DNA of 64,000 bases from Gemmata massiliana (GTDB lineage Bacteria; Planctomycetota; Planctomycetia; Gemmatales; Gemmataceae): NCBI RefSeq assembly GCF_901538265.1, contig NZ_LR593886.1, positions 1,550,001-1,614,000 of the forward strand, given 5' to 3'. The position numbers and the translations under genes were made by a program. The notes under the pieces were generated by a model. It was not told the DNA's origin and ran no database searches. It saw nothing but the letters and a program-made list of their open reading frames with translations. Shown here piece after piece: positions 1-10,542 of the stretch (positions are counted from its first letter, which is position 1; each line of letters starts with the position of its first letter).

Positions 1-1392
1 TCAGAACAACTCTTCGATGACGCGGCCCACCGGGGTGAGCCCGAGTCCCGTAATTTGTTCGCTCGTCAGCCCGATCTGGTTCAGCACGGTCGCGTTCAGG
101 TCGACGGGCGAGAGCGGCGAATCGGCCGGCTTCGCGGCGCGGGCGTCGCTGGTCCCCACGAACCGCCCGCCGCGCACCCCGCCGCCCGCGACGAGCGCGC
201 TGTAGCACCCGGGCCAGTGGTCGCGCCCGGCCTTGTCGTTCACCTTCGGCTCGCGCCCGAACTCGCCCACGGCGAGCACCAGCGTGCTGTCGAGCAGCCG
301 GCGCTCGTGCAAGTCGGTGAGCAGCGCGGCCATCGACTGGTCGAGCCAGGGGGCGTGCCGGTCCTGCATGATCTGGAAGTTGCGGTAGTGATGGTCCCAC
401 CCACCATCGCCCGCGTCCTCTTCGGCCTCGACGTGGTCGCTCCAGTTCACCTGCACGAACGGCACCCCGGCCTCGACCAGTCGGCGCGCGAGCAGGCACG
501 ACTGGCCGAACCGCGTGCGCCCGTAGGCGTCCTTCGTCGCGTCGCGCTCTTTCGACAGGTCGAACCCGTCGGCCGCGGCGCGCGAGGTCAGCATGCCCAG
601 CGCCCGCGCGTGGTGCTCGTCGATCGCCCCCACCGAGCTGAGGTGGCTGATGCGCCGGTCCGCGCTGCCGAGCGCGGAGAGGAGTTTCTGCCGATCGGCC
701 ACGCGCTCCGGGGTGAGGTCGCTCGGGAGTTGCAGGGCGGGAATCTTCGTGCCGGTCGCGGGGTCGTATTCCAGGCGGAACGGGTCGTACCCGCCGCCGA
801 GCGGCCCGCCGCCCTCACCGATGATCGCTTTCTTGCCCTGGTGCAGTTTCCCGCCGATCACAAAGAACGGGTGGATCGCGCCCGACATGGCACCGGTCGT
901 TTTGGTTCCGGTGAGCGCCTTCGCGACGACTGACCCGAGCGCGGGGCGCGGGGAGCCTTGCAGCGGCTTGCCGTCCAGACCGGTGCCGCCCGCGGCGCTG
1001 CCGGTCAGCCCGATGGTGCCCGCGATGCCGTGGTCGTTCGACTGTGTGGTGAGGGTGCGAATGACGGAGAGCTTGTCGGTGAGGTGCGCGAGTTTGGGGA
1101 ACAGCTCGCAGAACCGGACGCCGGGGATCTTCGTTTGGATCGTGCCGAACGGTCCGCGGTAGTCGAGTGAGGCGTTCGGCTTGGGATCGAACGTGTCGAG
1201 TTGGCTCGGCCCGCCCCAGAGCCACAAGAGGATAACGGCCTTCGCCTTGGCCCCCTCACCGGCCCCCGCCGCGCGAGCGCGCAACAGGTCCGCGAGCGCC
1301 AGACCCAGAACGGACGACGCACCGACCTGGAGGAACGCGCGCCGGTTCAGTCCGGCGCACGTGCGCGTAGTTCGACGACCGACCAGCAGCAT
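1..1392 (-). CDS. DUF1501 family secreted protein
   Basis: Complete 463-aa protein of the DUF1501 family, sulfatase-like exported proteins abundant in planctomycetes. A twin-arginine-like stretch NRRAFLQVG near residue 16 followed by a hydrophobic run suggests Tat export. The body carries family features such as LWLWGGPSQLDTFDPKP near residue 56 and, near the C-terminus, LAVGEFGREPKVN and DHWPGCYSALVAGGG. The ATG at 1392 is preceded by GGAGG about 10 nt upstream. In planctomycetes these genes usually follow a DUF1549/DUF1553 cytochrome gene, but only about 120 bp of upstream noncoding sequence and then a kinase gene lie here, so it appears monocistronic in this window. The biochemical function of the family is not established. 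Family assignment is firm. Confidence 0.9.
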   Translation of the reverse strand: MLLVGRRTTRTCAGLNRRAFLQVGASSVLGLALADLLRARAAGAGEGAKAKAVILLWLWGGPSQLDTFDPKPNASLDYRGPFGTIQTKIPGVRFCELFPKLAHLTDKLSVIRTLTTQSNDHGIAGTIGLTGSAAGGTGLDGKPLQGSPRPALGSVVAKALTGTKTTGAMSGAIHPFFVIGGKLHQGKKAIIGEGGGPLGGGYDPFRLEYDPATGTKIPALQLPSDLTPERVADRQKLLSALGSADRRISHLSSVGAIDEHHARALGMLTSRAAADGFDLSKERDATKDAYGRTRFGQSCLLARRLVEAGVPFVQVNWSDHVEAEEDAGDGGWDHHYRNFQIMQDRHAPWLDQSMAALLTDLHERRLLDSTLVLAVGEFGREPKVNDKAGRDHWPGCYSALVAGGGVRGGRFVGTSDARAAKPADSPLSPVDLNATVLNQIGLTSEQITGLGLTPVGRVIEELF

Positions 1393-1513
1393 GGGGGGAG
1401 ACCTCCGCGGGTGCCCCCATTATCGGGAGCCGCACGCGGAGACACAAGCCAGAAGCAGAAGGACCGCGCGCCACGAAGGGAGCACGCGGTCCAATGCGAA
1501 GCGAACGGTTACT

Positions 1514-3727
1514 TTACTTGCCCAGGTGGATCTGCTCGAAGCGCGGGGCGATGCTCATGAACGCCGTGACCACGGTGGGGTCGAACTCGCCCTCGGACTC
1601 GGTGGAGATCAGCTTCACCGTCTGTGCGTGACTGAGCGGCGGGCGGTGCGGGCGCCGGTTTCGCAGTGCCTCGTACACGGCGGCCAGGGACACCACGCGG
1701 GCCGCGAGCGGGATCTCCTCGCCGATCAGCCCGTCCGGGTACCCGGTGCCGTCCCAGCGCTCGTGGTGGCTGCGGGCGACTTCAGCCGCGACGTCCAGCC
1801 CTTGGACCTCGCTGCCGTAGGTCTGCGCCACGCCGACCAGCACCTCGGCGCCGATCGAACAGTGCGTTTGAACGATCGACCGCTCGGAGGCGTCCAGGCG
1901 CCCGGGCTTCAGCAGCGTGTGCCGCGGAACCCCGAGCAACCCGATGTCGTACATCGGGGCGACCGCGGCCAGGATGTCCGCGTACCGGTCGTCCTTCAGT
2001 TGCATGTACGAGCCCGTATCGGGCAGCGCCCGGCACAGCGCCCGGACGTAGCGCGTGAGCCGCTGCCACTGGCCGTCGGCGGCCAGTTGCGTTTCGGCCA
2101 GCAGGCGCGACACGGTGAGCGAGAGCGTTTCGGCCGCGACCGGGCGCGTGCTGCCCACCGGCGGCGGGGTGAGTACAGTTTCGCAGTCGCTCGACTTCGC
2201 GGGGCGGCGCATGATGAGCGCCCGCACCCGGGACAGGAACTCGACCGGCGCGAACGGCTTGCTGATGAAGTCATCGGCCGACGATACGGACAGCCCGCCG
2301 AGTGCCTCTGCCGGTAGGTCGCCGGAGGTGATGAGTACCTTCATGCGCTCGGAGTCCAGCCCGGCGGACCGGACCTTCTCCACGAGCTCCGGCCCGCTCA
2401 TCCCGGGCAGCCCGACGTCCACCACCGCGAGGTCCGGCGGGTCGCGGGTGATTTCCGTCAGCGCGGTCTCGCCGTCCTCGGCCTCGCGCACGTCGTACTG
2501 ATCCTGGAGCAGCGCCACCATGAGCGCCCGCACGCCGGGGTCGTCCTCGACCAGAACCACGCGCCCGCGCCCCATGCGCTCCTGGCGCGAGCTACCGGCC
2601 GCGGGCGTGACGCCGTGCGGCAACCAGAGCGTGAACCCGGTGAGCGCCGCGGACACGGTGCGGGCCGACGGGAACCGCATTTCCGGGTCCGGTTCCATCA
2701 GGCGCGACACGAGGTCCGAGACCTCGGCCGGCACTTCCGGGCGCACCCGGCGCACGGCCGCGGGCACGGTGGTGAACCGGCGGTGTAAGTCCTGAACGGG
2801 GTTCCCGGATTCCGGGTACGGGTCGCGGCCCGTAAGTGCCCAGTACAGCGTCGCCCCGAGGCTGAACAAGTCGGCGCGGCTGTCCACCGAGTGCGGGTCG
2901 CGGGCCTGTTCGGGGGCCATGTACCCGATCGTGCCGAGCACGACGCCGGGTTCGGTCATCTGCTGCGTCGGGAGCCGGGCGAGACCGAAGTCGAGCACCT
3001 TCGCTTGCCCGTCCGGGGTGACCAGCACGTTACTCGGCTTGATGTCGCGGTGAACCAGCCCGTGGCGGTGCGCCTCGCCGAGCGCGTCGGCCACCTGGCG
3101 GAACAACTCGCAGGCCCGCAGCGCGGGGAGCGGTCCGCTGTCCCGGACCAGCGTGAACAAGTCCTGGCCGGGGATCAGTTCCATCACGAAGTATTCGCGC
3201 GCCTGGCTCCCGGCCCGCGTGTGGCGCCCCGCGTCGAAGCAGGTCACGATGTGCGGGTGCTGGAGCCGGGCGACGGCCCGGGCCTCGCCGTAGAACCGGT
3301 GGATCAGGCGCGAGCTGACGTCCGTCGAGCGCGACATCACCTTCAGCGCGACTTGGCGCCGGAGCAGGATGTGTTCGGCCCGGTACACGGTGCCCATCCC
3401 GCCCTGGCCGAGAATGTCGAGGAGCCGGTAGTTACCCAGGATCAGGTCGTCGGCCCCGCCCTTGCGGATCGTGTCCACCTGGAACCGGGTCAGCAGGTGC
3501 AGCCCGAGCAGTTTCGCCAGGAGCGCGTCGACCGCGGTGAGCCGGGTGAGCACGTCGCGGTGGTCCGGCGGCACCTCTTCCCACTCTTCGGGCAGGAGCA
3601 CTTGCGCGGAGAGGAGCCGAGCGAGGAGGGATTGGGCCGGGGGCATCGCCGCTTCCATCGTACCGGGGCTGCTCCCGATCACGGGCAGTTCCAGGTCGGT
3701 GGCGAATTCATCGACCAGGGGCGACAT
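1514..3727 (-). CDS. Ser/Thr protein kinase with receiver and degenerate HD-GYP domains
   Basis: A 737-aa regulatory fusion. Residues about 95-360 are a Hanks-type kinase: glycine loop [13 protein letters not shown], catalytic HRDIKPSNV near 226, DFGLA near 247. Residues about 385-500 form a response-regulator receiver ([12 protein letters not shown], acceptor-type Asp in [11 protein letters not shown], Lys in ISKPFAP). Residues about 540-730 resemble an HD-GYP domain and keep [15 protein letters not shown]. The HD pair is Tyr-Asp (MYDIGLLGV), the first His is Trp (DGQWQRL), and the late metal Asp is Ala (LAAVYEAL), so cyclic-di-GMP hydrolysis is doubtful. The start was set at the ATG at 3727 because GGGAGGG lies 4 nt upstream. 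An in-frame ATG at 3784 is possible but lacks such a site. It probably integrates phosphorylation signals in the cytoplasm. Confidence 0.88.
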   Translation of the reverse strand: MSPLVDEFATDLELPVIGSSPGTMEAAMPPAQSLLARLLSAQVLLPEEWEEVPPDHRDVLTRLTAVDALLAKLLGLHLLTRFQVDTIRKGGADDLILGNYRLLDILGQGGMGTVYRAEHILLRRQVALKVMSRSTDVSSRLIHRFYGEARAVARLQHPHIVTCFDAGRHTRAGSQAREYFVMELIPGQDLFTLVRDSGPLPALRACELFRQVADALGEAHRHGLVHRDIKPSNVLVTPDGQAKVLDFGLARLPTQQMTEPGVVLGTIGYMAPEQARDPHSVDSRADLFSLGATLYWALTGRDPYPESGNPVQDLHRRFTTVPAAVRRVRPEVPAEVSDLVSRLMEPDPEMRFPSARTVSAALTGFTLWLPHGVTPAAGSSRQERMGRGRVVLVEDDPGVRALMVALLQDQYDVREAEDGETALTEITRDPPDLAVVDVGLPGMSGPELVEKVRSAGLDSERMKVLITSGDLPAEALGGLSVSSADDFISKPFAPVEFLSRVRALIMRRPAKSSDCETVLTPPPVGSTRPVAAETLSLTVSRLLAETQLAADGQWQRLTRYVRALCRALPDTGSYMQLKDDRYADILAAVAPMYDIGLLGVPRHTLLKPGRLDASERSIVQTHCSIGAEVLVGVAQTYGSEVQGLDVAAEVARSHHERWDGTGYPDGLIGEEIPLAARVVSLAAVYEALRNRRPHRPPLSHAQTVKLISTESEGEFDPTVVTAFMSIAPRFEQIHLGK

Positions 3728-4076
3728 CAAACCCTCCCGAACGCGATCGCGCTCGTCGTTTCGGCTTCGGGGGAAGAGATTCATAGCAGGTGGGCGTCGG
3801 GTCGTAGGATCACACCGGACCGAGGGTCGGCCGGCTCGCACAGGGGCTGGTCCGCGACAAACTTGCGGCACGATTCCGGTGGTGACAAATGAATGGGTGA
3901 GAAGTGCCGAATAGGAGGCCGGGAATCGCCCCCGATTCGCGCCCGGTGCGCGAAAATTCGCCCGGCGGTGAAGGGCGAATTCGCGCACCACACGAAGTCC
4001 GCCGTATAACGGGAACGCGCACCGGGCCGAACGGCCGAATTGAGGGATGAACTAGCGCACCACAGAACGACGCGGG
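3728..4076. other. Intergenic stretch, nothing recognised
   Basis: About 350 bp between the HNH gene and the kinase gene, both on the minus strand. It should contain the kinase promoter. I see no convincing RNA gene, repeat or open frame, and the short frames here lack family resemblance. Confidence 0.5.
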
Positions 4077-4817
4077 TTAGCTCCCGCACGATCCTTCCAG
4101 GGCCGCGAAGTTCTGTACGGAAATGATGTCCCACCCGTTCGGTAGGAACTGCGGTTTCAGCACGGCCCGGAAGTGGTCGCGCCACGCCCACACGAATGCG
4201 CGCCAGTCGGCGCTCGCCTCAATCGTCGGTTCGGGCGCGTCCTCGTAAGTGCGGTGGCACCCGTTGCACACGAACAGCACGTTCGACAAGCACGAGCGCC
4301 ACGGCTGCGGCACGCTCTTTTTGTGGCGCTTCGGCACGACGTGGTGCCGCGTGAGGTCGGTCGTGGCGCCGCAGCACACGCACCGGTCGTTCTTCACCTC
4401 CATGAAGAACTCGGTGAACCCGCCCAGGTACAGTTCGCGGAGCCGGTCTTCCGTTTGTGGGTCTGTGAACTGCAACACGTTCGGCGCGATCTTGTGGGCG
4501 TACCCCTTCCGCAAATAGAACGCGGCCCGTTTCGCGCTGCACCTCAAAATCGGCTCGCCCTTGGTATCGAGAACGCGGAACGTCTCGTAGCGCGTCGCAC
4601 CGTCGAGGTGGGTGTACTCCGCGCACTCGTCCGTCGGCTCCCAGCCCGCGGAGTCGAAGTTTTTGACCTTACAGCGCCCCGAACCGGCGCGCAGGGACCG
4701 CTCCGGTCCGTGCAAAAACTGGAACTCGACCCACTCGTCCGTGACGACCGAAATGCGAACCACTTCGGCCTTTCCGCCGCGCCGCCGCGCATAGACTTGG
4801 CCGGTTTGCGGGTTCAT
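4077..4817 (-). CDS. HNH endonuclease domain protein
   Basis: A 246-aa protein with a C-terminal HNH-type nuclease fold at about residues 145-190: a CVCCGA cysteine pair, the RHHVVPKRH histidine core, an Asn (CLSNVLFVC) and a second Cys-x2-Cys followed by His (CNGCHRTYE). The two cysteine pairs would bind structural zinc, as in many HNH proteins. The N-terminal ~140 residues contain a region (RAAFYLRKGYAHKI) that may be a DNA-handling module but is not a family I can name. The start ATG at 4817 overlaps the stop of the upstream cyclase gene by one base (TAATG), so the two are probably translationally coupled. There is no methylase or restriction partner nearby. Its substrate is unknown. Confidence 0.78.
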   Translation of the reverse strand: MNPQTGQVYARRRGGKAEVVRISVVTDEWVEFQFLHGPERSLRAGSGRCKVKNFDSAGWEPTDECAEYTHLDGATRYETFRVLDTKGEPILRCSAKRAAFYLRKGYAHKIAPNVLQFTDPQTEDRLRELYLGGFTEFFMEVKNDRCVCCGATTDLTRHHVVPKRHKKSVPQPWRSCLSNVLFVCNGCHRTYEDAPEPTIEASADWRAFVWAWRDHFRAVLKPQFLPNGWDIISVQNFAALEGSCGS

Positions 4818-5467
4818 TACACGAGTCCGAACGCGCGCACGGGGAACGTACCCATGCCTCTCACTTTGACAGGTGTCGCAAAGAATCGGAAGCCAAAATC
4901 GGGCAGAGCCGCGAGACCCGTCAGGTGCTCCACGACCGGCACGCCCGCGCCGAGCAGCGCGGTGTGGACCGGGCGCTGGGCGTCGGCGGTGTCATCAATG
5001 TTGAGCGAATCGATGCCCACCAGGGCAGCGCCCGCTTCGGCGAGATACGCGGCCGCGTCACCGGTAAGGAACGGGTGCCCCTCGAAATACTGGTCCGTGC
5101 GCCAGTGCGCGTCCCAACCGGTGTGAACGAGGATCGCTTTCCCACGAACATCGAGACCGGCAAAGAACTTGCGCGTGACCGCGCGGCCCGCGGCCGGGTC
5201 GAATCGCACCACGAGCCCGGGGATGTGCGCGACGCGGTCCAGCGGCAGTTGCGCGACATCGATCCCGTCCGCGAACCGGTGGAACGGCGCGTCGAGGTAC
5301 GTCCCGGTGTTCGCGACCATCTCGATTTTGCCGATGTGGAACTCGGTGCCGGGGGCGTAGATCGCACGCGACGCCTCGCGCGAGAGGAAATCGCACACGA
5401 GCGGCGCGGGCAGCCCCTTATAGGTAATCATCCCGCTCTCAATCGTGTGGCTCACGTCAATCAGCAT
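4817..5467 (-). CDS. Cyclase family protein (kynurenine formamidase-like fold)
   Basis: A 216-aa protein of the cyclase/kynurenine formamidase family (PF04199). It opens with the typical MLIDVSHTIESGM and has the metal-site region NTGTYLDAPFHRF at about residues 52-64. The usual motif is HxGTHxDxPxH. Here the first His is Asn and the second is Tyr, while Asp and the last His remain, so metal binding may differ from characterised members. The ATG at 5467 has GAGGG about 5 nt upstream. A longer frame to 5620 would overlap the upstream gene and has no family support. It lies 58 nt downstream of the giant cytochrome gene and overlaps the HNH gene by one base, so the three may be co-transcribed. 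Substrate unknown. Confidence 0.8.
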   Translation of the reverse strand: MLIDVSHTIESGMITYKGLPAPLVCDFLSREASRAIYAPGTEFHIGKIEMVANTGTYLDAPFHRFADGIDVAQLPLDRVAHIPGLVVRFDPAAGRAVTRKFFAGLDVRGKAILVHTGWDAHWRTDQYFEGHPFLTGDAAAYLAEAGAALVGIDSLNIDDTADAQRPVHTALLGAGVPVVEHLTGLAALPDFGFRFFATPVKVRGMGTFPVRAFGLV

Positions 5468-5525
5468 GGCACCCTCGATTCCCCACAAGTCCGCGATGCG
5501 GGCAAGATGCCCGCGGTCCCAGGGC

Positions 5526-8500
5526 TCACTTCGCCACGTCCGCACCGGGCAGTACGAGGTCGTTGAACCGGTCCACTGGCTCCTTCGTGGTCCACGCGAT
5601 GCCTCGCAGGAGCAGCACACGGAACAGCGGGTCGTCGAACGTCCAGGAGTAGTGGCCGGGGATCGACACGAACACGCGCCCCTTCCCGCGCTCGACCGAC
5701 CAGAACAGCGGTTGCGGTTTCGCGTCCTCGTTGGCCCACCCGAGGACGCGCTCCTTCGGTAAGTCGCCGGTCAGTTGCCAGTAGCTCTCGTCCACCAGCT
5801 TCAGTTTGTCGAAGTTGCGGGTGACCGGGTGTTTCGCGTCCTTGAAATCGAGTTCCACAGGACCGTGGCGGAACTTCGAGCCGTTGCCCCACGTCAGCCC
5901 GATGCGCTTCGCGAATCCGGGCGAGTCCTTCTGCCCGTCCACCGCCCAGTGGAGGTACGTCAGACCGCCGCCGCGTTCGAGGAACGCATCGATCTCGACC
6001 GCGCGCTTCGCGTCCCAGTCGCCCCGCTGGAAGAAGACCATCGCGTCGGCCTTCTGGAACTCCTCTTTCGCGGGCCAGTTCATCGCCGTTACGACCTCGA
6101 TCTTGTCGCCGGCCGCGAGCAGTTCGGCCCACGCCTTCTGCCACGCGGGGTAATCGTGCTCGCCCTTCCCGTGGTCCTTCGGGCCAGCCACCAGCACCAC
6201 GCGAATCGGGCGCGTCTTTTCGGGTGGGTTGGGCGCCCCCGCGAGCGCCGCGTTCACTTCTGCGAGCGTGCGCGGTTTGGGGCGCTTCTCGGGGCCGACG
6301 TAATCGTCTGGCATTCGTGGCGCGGGAGTGAGCAAGAACGTGAGCAGATCGCGGGCCTGTTCGGGCGGGAGCTTCTTCAGCAGATCGTCCGGCATGATCG
6401 ACAGCGGAGACGCCTTGATCGACTCCACGTCCGCCCGATCGACGATCGTGGTCGCTCCCTTGTTGTCGCCGATGTGGAGTTTATCGCCGACCGTGCGAAT
6501 CACGCCCGTGAGTACGCGATCGTCCTTCAGGGCGACCACCGAGGCGACGAAATCGGGATTGATAGCGAAGCTCGGCTGCGTGATGTCGCGCACCACGGAA
6601 CCGTAATCGCGGTGAATGAGGTTCGTGAGATCGGGGCCGATGCTGCCGCCCTGTGAATGGATGCTGTGGCATTTGAAGCATGACGCTTGTTCGCTGAAGA
6701 ACACTTTTCGTCCGCGTGCCCAGCTCCCGCCGTCGAGTTCCTTCGGGCGCGCGAGTTCGATCGACTTCCCGATTTCGGCCTTCGTGTCCGCCCACGGAAC
6801 AAGCGCGCGGTGAAGCGGGAACGGGCGCGGGCGTTTGTCTTCTGCGGTGAACCAAGTCACAGAAGCGGAACGTACATCGCTTGCACCGGGCGCCACCTGC
6901 GATGCGACGCGCGCGGGCCACACCCCTCTTTCCTTGTCTTCCGCAATGAGAAGTTTTCCGTGCTTAACCGTGATCTGTTCCTTCGGTAACTGGTAATCGA
7001 TTTTCGATCCTGGTTGAACGGCCGGCCGGAGCATGTCAATCAGGTTCAGTTGCCCCTCTAGTACCAGCGCCCCGCCTTTCTTCGTTTCTTCCCAGAGTGC
7101 GGCGTGAGGCGCGCTACCGGCCGTCAATTTTTGCGCGAGCGGCAAGTCAAAGGCCGGCAACCAACCGGTCCATGAGATCTTGCCGTCCGATGACACCCAC
7201 TTTGCCTCGCAGCCACTCAAATCGAAGTCGAGGTCGATCTGCGGGTGTTGCGGGAGTGTGCCATTCGGCGTCTTGTCCTTTGTGGGGCGCCCCATACCGG
7301 GGAGCGTGAGCGCGTAGTGCCCGGCGCCTTGGAGCGGGTCCGTGGCGAGTACGAGCGTTCGGCGATCCGGCGTGAGTTGCGCGGAGCGAACCGGCACGTT
7401 GAAGCGCGGGGTGAGTTTCTCGGCTTGAACGACCGCGTACCCCGGCCAGAGCGTTTCAAAACGATCGCCGGCGCGAACGAACTTCCCTGCGGTGAGCTTC
7501 GTTTGCGCCAACACGTCGCGGAGCAATTGCGGATCGACCGGCCGATCGAACTCGACGCGGACCTCGCGCGGCCCCGCGGGGTACACCAGCACCGGTTGCG
7601 GGTGCTCTTTATCGGTGTAACTGATCTTGTAGAGCTTGCCTTTCCCCGTCGGTCCACTGCCCCAATCCGGGCCACCGCTGTGACACGCGACCACGAGCGA
7701 ACCGTCGGGCGCAATGCAGCAATCGATGGTGAGCATGTTCAGGCACGCGAACAGGTGGTTTTTCGCCACGTAGCCCGCGTCCGTCTTCACCAACTGCGTG
7801 CGATACAGTTTGCCGCGCGATTCGCCCGTTACGATCGCGTCCCCGGCCCAACTCTTCGGACCAAAAGTAAGGCCCCCATCTTTCACGGGTTCGTTGAAAC
7901 AGAACCCACACGTCGACTGGTGCTGCGGGCCGTAATCGAACGTGCTCGGTTCATCAATCACGTCCGGCAGGTGCTTCGGGTGCCGCGGTGGGAACCCGTA
8001 GTGCCGAATTTTGTCGCGCTGAATGTGCAGCAACTCATCGAGTGGGTTGCCATTGGGGAGCCACGTCGCGCCTTCTTGGTCTGTGCAGAACAGGTCGCCC
8101 GCCTTGTTGAATCGCAGCCCCACGGGGAACCGAATGCCGGTCGCGACGACTTCGCGCGTCTTGAAGTCGGGGGCGACGCGGATGATCGTTCCTTCTTCGT
8201 CCTTGAGCGAGTATTGCGATTTGCCGTCCTTGTCGACGCGGTACGCATCGGTGTAACTGAACGCCCCGCGCCCGTAGTAGACGGCCCCGTCCTTCGGGTC
8301 GAGCGCGACGCCGAGCGCGTCCACGTTGTTCGCGATCTCCTTCCACCCGTCCGCAACAATGATCTCCTTATCGGCTTTGCCGTCATTGTCGGTATCGACG
8401 ATGAGCGTCACCTTCCCTTTGCACGCGACGAACACCCCGGCCCCGTGCTTGTACCCGGGCGGCGTAAGGTCCATTCCGATCGGCGCCCGGAGCCGCCCCT

Positions 8501-9590
8501 TATTCTCCCAGAACAGTTCGGCCTTATCCTCAATGCCGTCGCCATCAGTGTCCTTCAGCACCCAAATGTCGCCGTTGTAGCACAACGCCACGAGCGCCCC
8601 GTCCGCGCGGTACTTCACGTTGTTCACGTTCGTGAGATCGACGGGGAGTTGCTTCACCGTGAACCCCGGCACGAACACCTGCACCGCAGGCGGGTCCGTA
8701 ACCGGCACGAGGCGCTCGCCCGCGGCCGGCGGTTCGGGCGGGAGGTTCTGCTTCAGGCTCGCGTGCTTCGCGGTGAGGTGCCCGCGCACCTTCTTCGCCT
8801 CGTCGCCGCTAAGCGCGCGATCGTAGAGCAGCACTTCCGCGATGTCGCACCGGGCCGGGCCGCGCACCTCGTGTGCGCCGGGGCCGTTTGTGTAGAACCG
8901 CGCGCCGACGGTAATCTCTGCCAGACTCAGTGCAACTGGCGCCCAGGGGCGCTCGCCGGTCGCGACGCCGTCCGTGAACAGTCGAATCGACTTGGCTTCG
9001 GCGCTCCCGCGTACTTCGAGTTGGTAGAGCTTCCCGAAGTCGCCACCGGGTTTGAGCAGATTCTGCCATCCGCCGAACCCCCGGCCCTCCACGTTGAGGT
9101 CGGTGAAGCGCGGCGTGAAGTTCGGCCCCATGTCGATGGCGAGGCCGGTTTCGTAGTCGCGCCCATTGGGGGCATTGAGCGCGAAGAACCCGCGGAACGC
9201 GCCGGGATTAGTTCGCGGCGCGACCACTACGAAAGCCGTGAACGCCTTCGCGTCGTCTTTACCGCCCGTGAACCGGAGGTGATTGGTTTCGCCGTCGAAG
9301 CGCACGATACTTGCGTCGCCGACCTTCACAATCTTCGGCTGCGCGGTCGCGACCGGTTGCTTCAGATTTCGCCCCCTCCCGGACCCATCGAACCACGTCG
9401 CGAGCTTCCCGCCCGTTGGGAGCTTCTCGTTGTTGGCCTTGTGCGCCGCGTCGATGCGGCTCGCGTCCAACCACAGCGCGATGCCGTCTGTAACGGGAAG
9501 TTTGTCATCGGCCCACGGCTCGACCGCGTGCGTAACGGCCCGCCCGGTGAGTGCGCAAAGAAGGACGAATGCGAGTCGGAGGTAGAGCAT
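5526..9590 (-). CDS. Giant secreted PVC-type cytochrome c with LamG, sugar-dehydrogenase-like propeller and ThuA domains
   Basis: A 1354-aa exported protein. The N-terminus MLYLRLAFVLLCALTGRA looks like a signal peptide. Residues about 30-275 resemble a LamG/concanavalin-like domain (ALWLDASRID). Residues about 300-660 match the planctomycete membrane-bound-dehydrogenase/glucose-sorbosone-type beta-propeller, with Ca-binding-like repeats such as DTDGDGIEDKAELFWENKGR. A c-type haem site CFKCH lies at 971-975 with an adjacent SQGGSIGPDLTNL. Residues about 1125-1350 resemble ThuA (VLVAGPKDHGKGEHDYPAW, LTYLHWAVDGQK). Such fusions are typical of planctomycetes and are thought to act in periplasmic oxidation of carbohydrates. 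The exact substrate is unknown. No frameshift is seen. Confidence 0.88.
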   Translation of the reverse strand: MLYLRLAFVLLCALTGRAVTHAVEPWADDKLPVTDGIALWLDASRIDAAHKANNEKLPTGGKLATWFDGSGRGRNLKQPVATAQPKIVKVGDASIVRFDGETNHLRFTGGKDDAKAFTAFVVVAPRTNPGAFRGFFALNAPNGRDYETGLAIDMGPNFTPRFTDLNVEGRGFGGWQNLLKPGGDFGKLYQLEVRGSAEAKSIRLFTDGVATGERPWAPVALSLAEITVGARFYTNGPGAHEVRGPARCDIAEVLLYDRALSGDEAKKVRGHLTAKHASLKQNLPPEPPAAGERLVPVTDPPAVQVFVPGFTVKQLPVDLTNVNNVKYRADGALVALCYNGDIWVLKDTDGDGIEDKAELFWENKGRLRAPIGMDLTPPGYKHGAGVFVACKGKVTLIVDTDNDGKADKEIIVADGWKEIANNVDALGVALDPKDGAVYYGRGAFSYTDAYRVDKDGKSQYSLKDEEGTIIRVAPDFKTREVVATGIRFPVGLRFNKAGDLFCTDQEGATWLPNGNPLDELLHIQRDKIRHYGFPPRHPKHLPDVIDEPSTFDYGPQHQSTCGFCFNEPVKDGGLTFGPKSWAGDAIVTGESRGKLYRTQLVKTDAGYVAKNHLFACLNMLTIDCCIAPDGSLVVACHSGGPDWGSGPTGKGKLYKISYTDKEHPQPVLVYPAGPREVRVEFDRPVDPQLLRDVLAQTKLTAGKFVRAGDRFETLWPGYAVVQAEKLTPRFNVPVRSAQLTPDRRTLVLATDPLQGAGHYALTLPGMGRPTKDKTPNGTLPQHPQIDLDFDLSGCEAKWVSSDGKISWTGWLPAFDLPLAQKLTAGSAPHAALWEETKKGGALVLEGQLNLIDMLRPAVQPGSKIDYQLPKEQITVKHGKLLIAEDKERGVWPARVASQVAPGASDVRSASVTWFTAEDKRPRPFPLHRALVPWADTKAEIGKSIELARPKELDGGSWARGRKVFFSEQASCFKCHSIHSQGGSIGPDLTNLIHRDYGSVVRDITQPSFAINPDFVASVVALKDDRVLTGVIRTVGDKLHIGDNKGATTIVDRADVESIKASPLSIMPDDLLKKLPPEQARDLLTFLLTPAPRMPDDYVGPEKRPKPRTLAEVNAALAGAPNPPEKTRPIRVVLVAGPKDHGKGEHDYPAWQKAWAELLAAGDKIEVVTAMNWPAKEEFQKADAMVFFQRGDWDAKRAVEIDAFLERGGGLTYLHWAVDGQKDSPGFAKRIGLTWGNGSKFRHGPVELDFKDAKHPVTRNFDKLKLVDESYWQLTGDLPKERVLGWANEDAKPQPLFWSVERGKGRVFVSIPGHYSWTFDDPLFRVLLLRGIAWTTKEPVDRFNDLVLPGADVAK

Positions 9591-9676
9591 GAGTCACGGT
9601 TCCCGGAAGAGGTGTTCCGATGGTAGCCGCGACCCGCAAACGCGGGGAAGTGAAATCTCGGCCGAGGCGAACGCAC

Positions 9677-9709
9677 AAAGAGGCACAGGTTTTTGACCTG
9701 TGCCTCTTT
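9677..9709. terminator. Strong hairpin terminator downstream of sod
   Basis: Perfect 14-bp stem (AAAGAGGCACAGGT with its complement) and a 5-nt loop, lying 6 nt past the superoxide dismutase stop codon. The A- and T-ended arms let it work on either strand. It separates sod from the cytochrome gene. Confidence 0.8.
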
Positions 9710-9715
9710 GAATGC

Positions 9716-10339
<624 letters not shown>

Positions 10340-10542
10340 TGAAATTCCTCTCAATAAAGTGAGACGGCGACCACGCGGGCGCCCCGAACCGGGCGCCCAA
10401 CCACCTCAGTTTATGAACGGGTGCGAAGTTGTGCGCGGAACTGCACAGCGGAACCGAAAAGCCCGGCGATAGGCAAACCCGATCGGAACCGACGGCACCA
10501 TGCCAACGGCGCGTGAAGTGAGTCGCGCACGTCGTGTGTGGC

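Noticed and set aside
2891..3892. 333-aa plus-strand open frame
   Set aside because: Antisense to the kinase-REC-HD-GYP gene, no motif, no ribosome site.
7245..9626. 793-aa plus-strand open frame
   Set aside because: Antisense to the giant cytochrome gene, with Arg/Val/His-rich composition and no family resemblance. A high-GC shadow.
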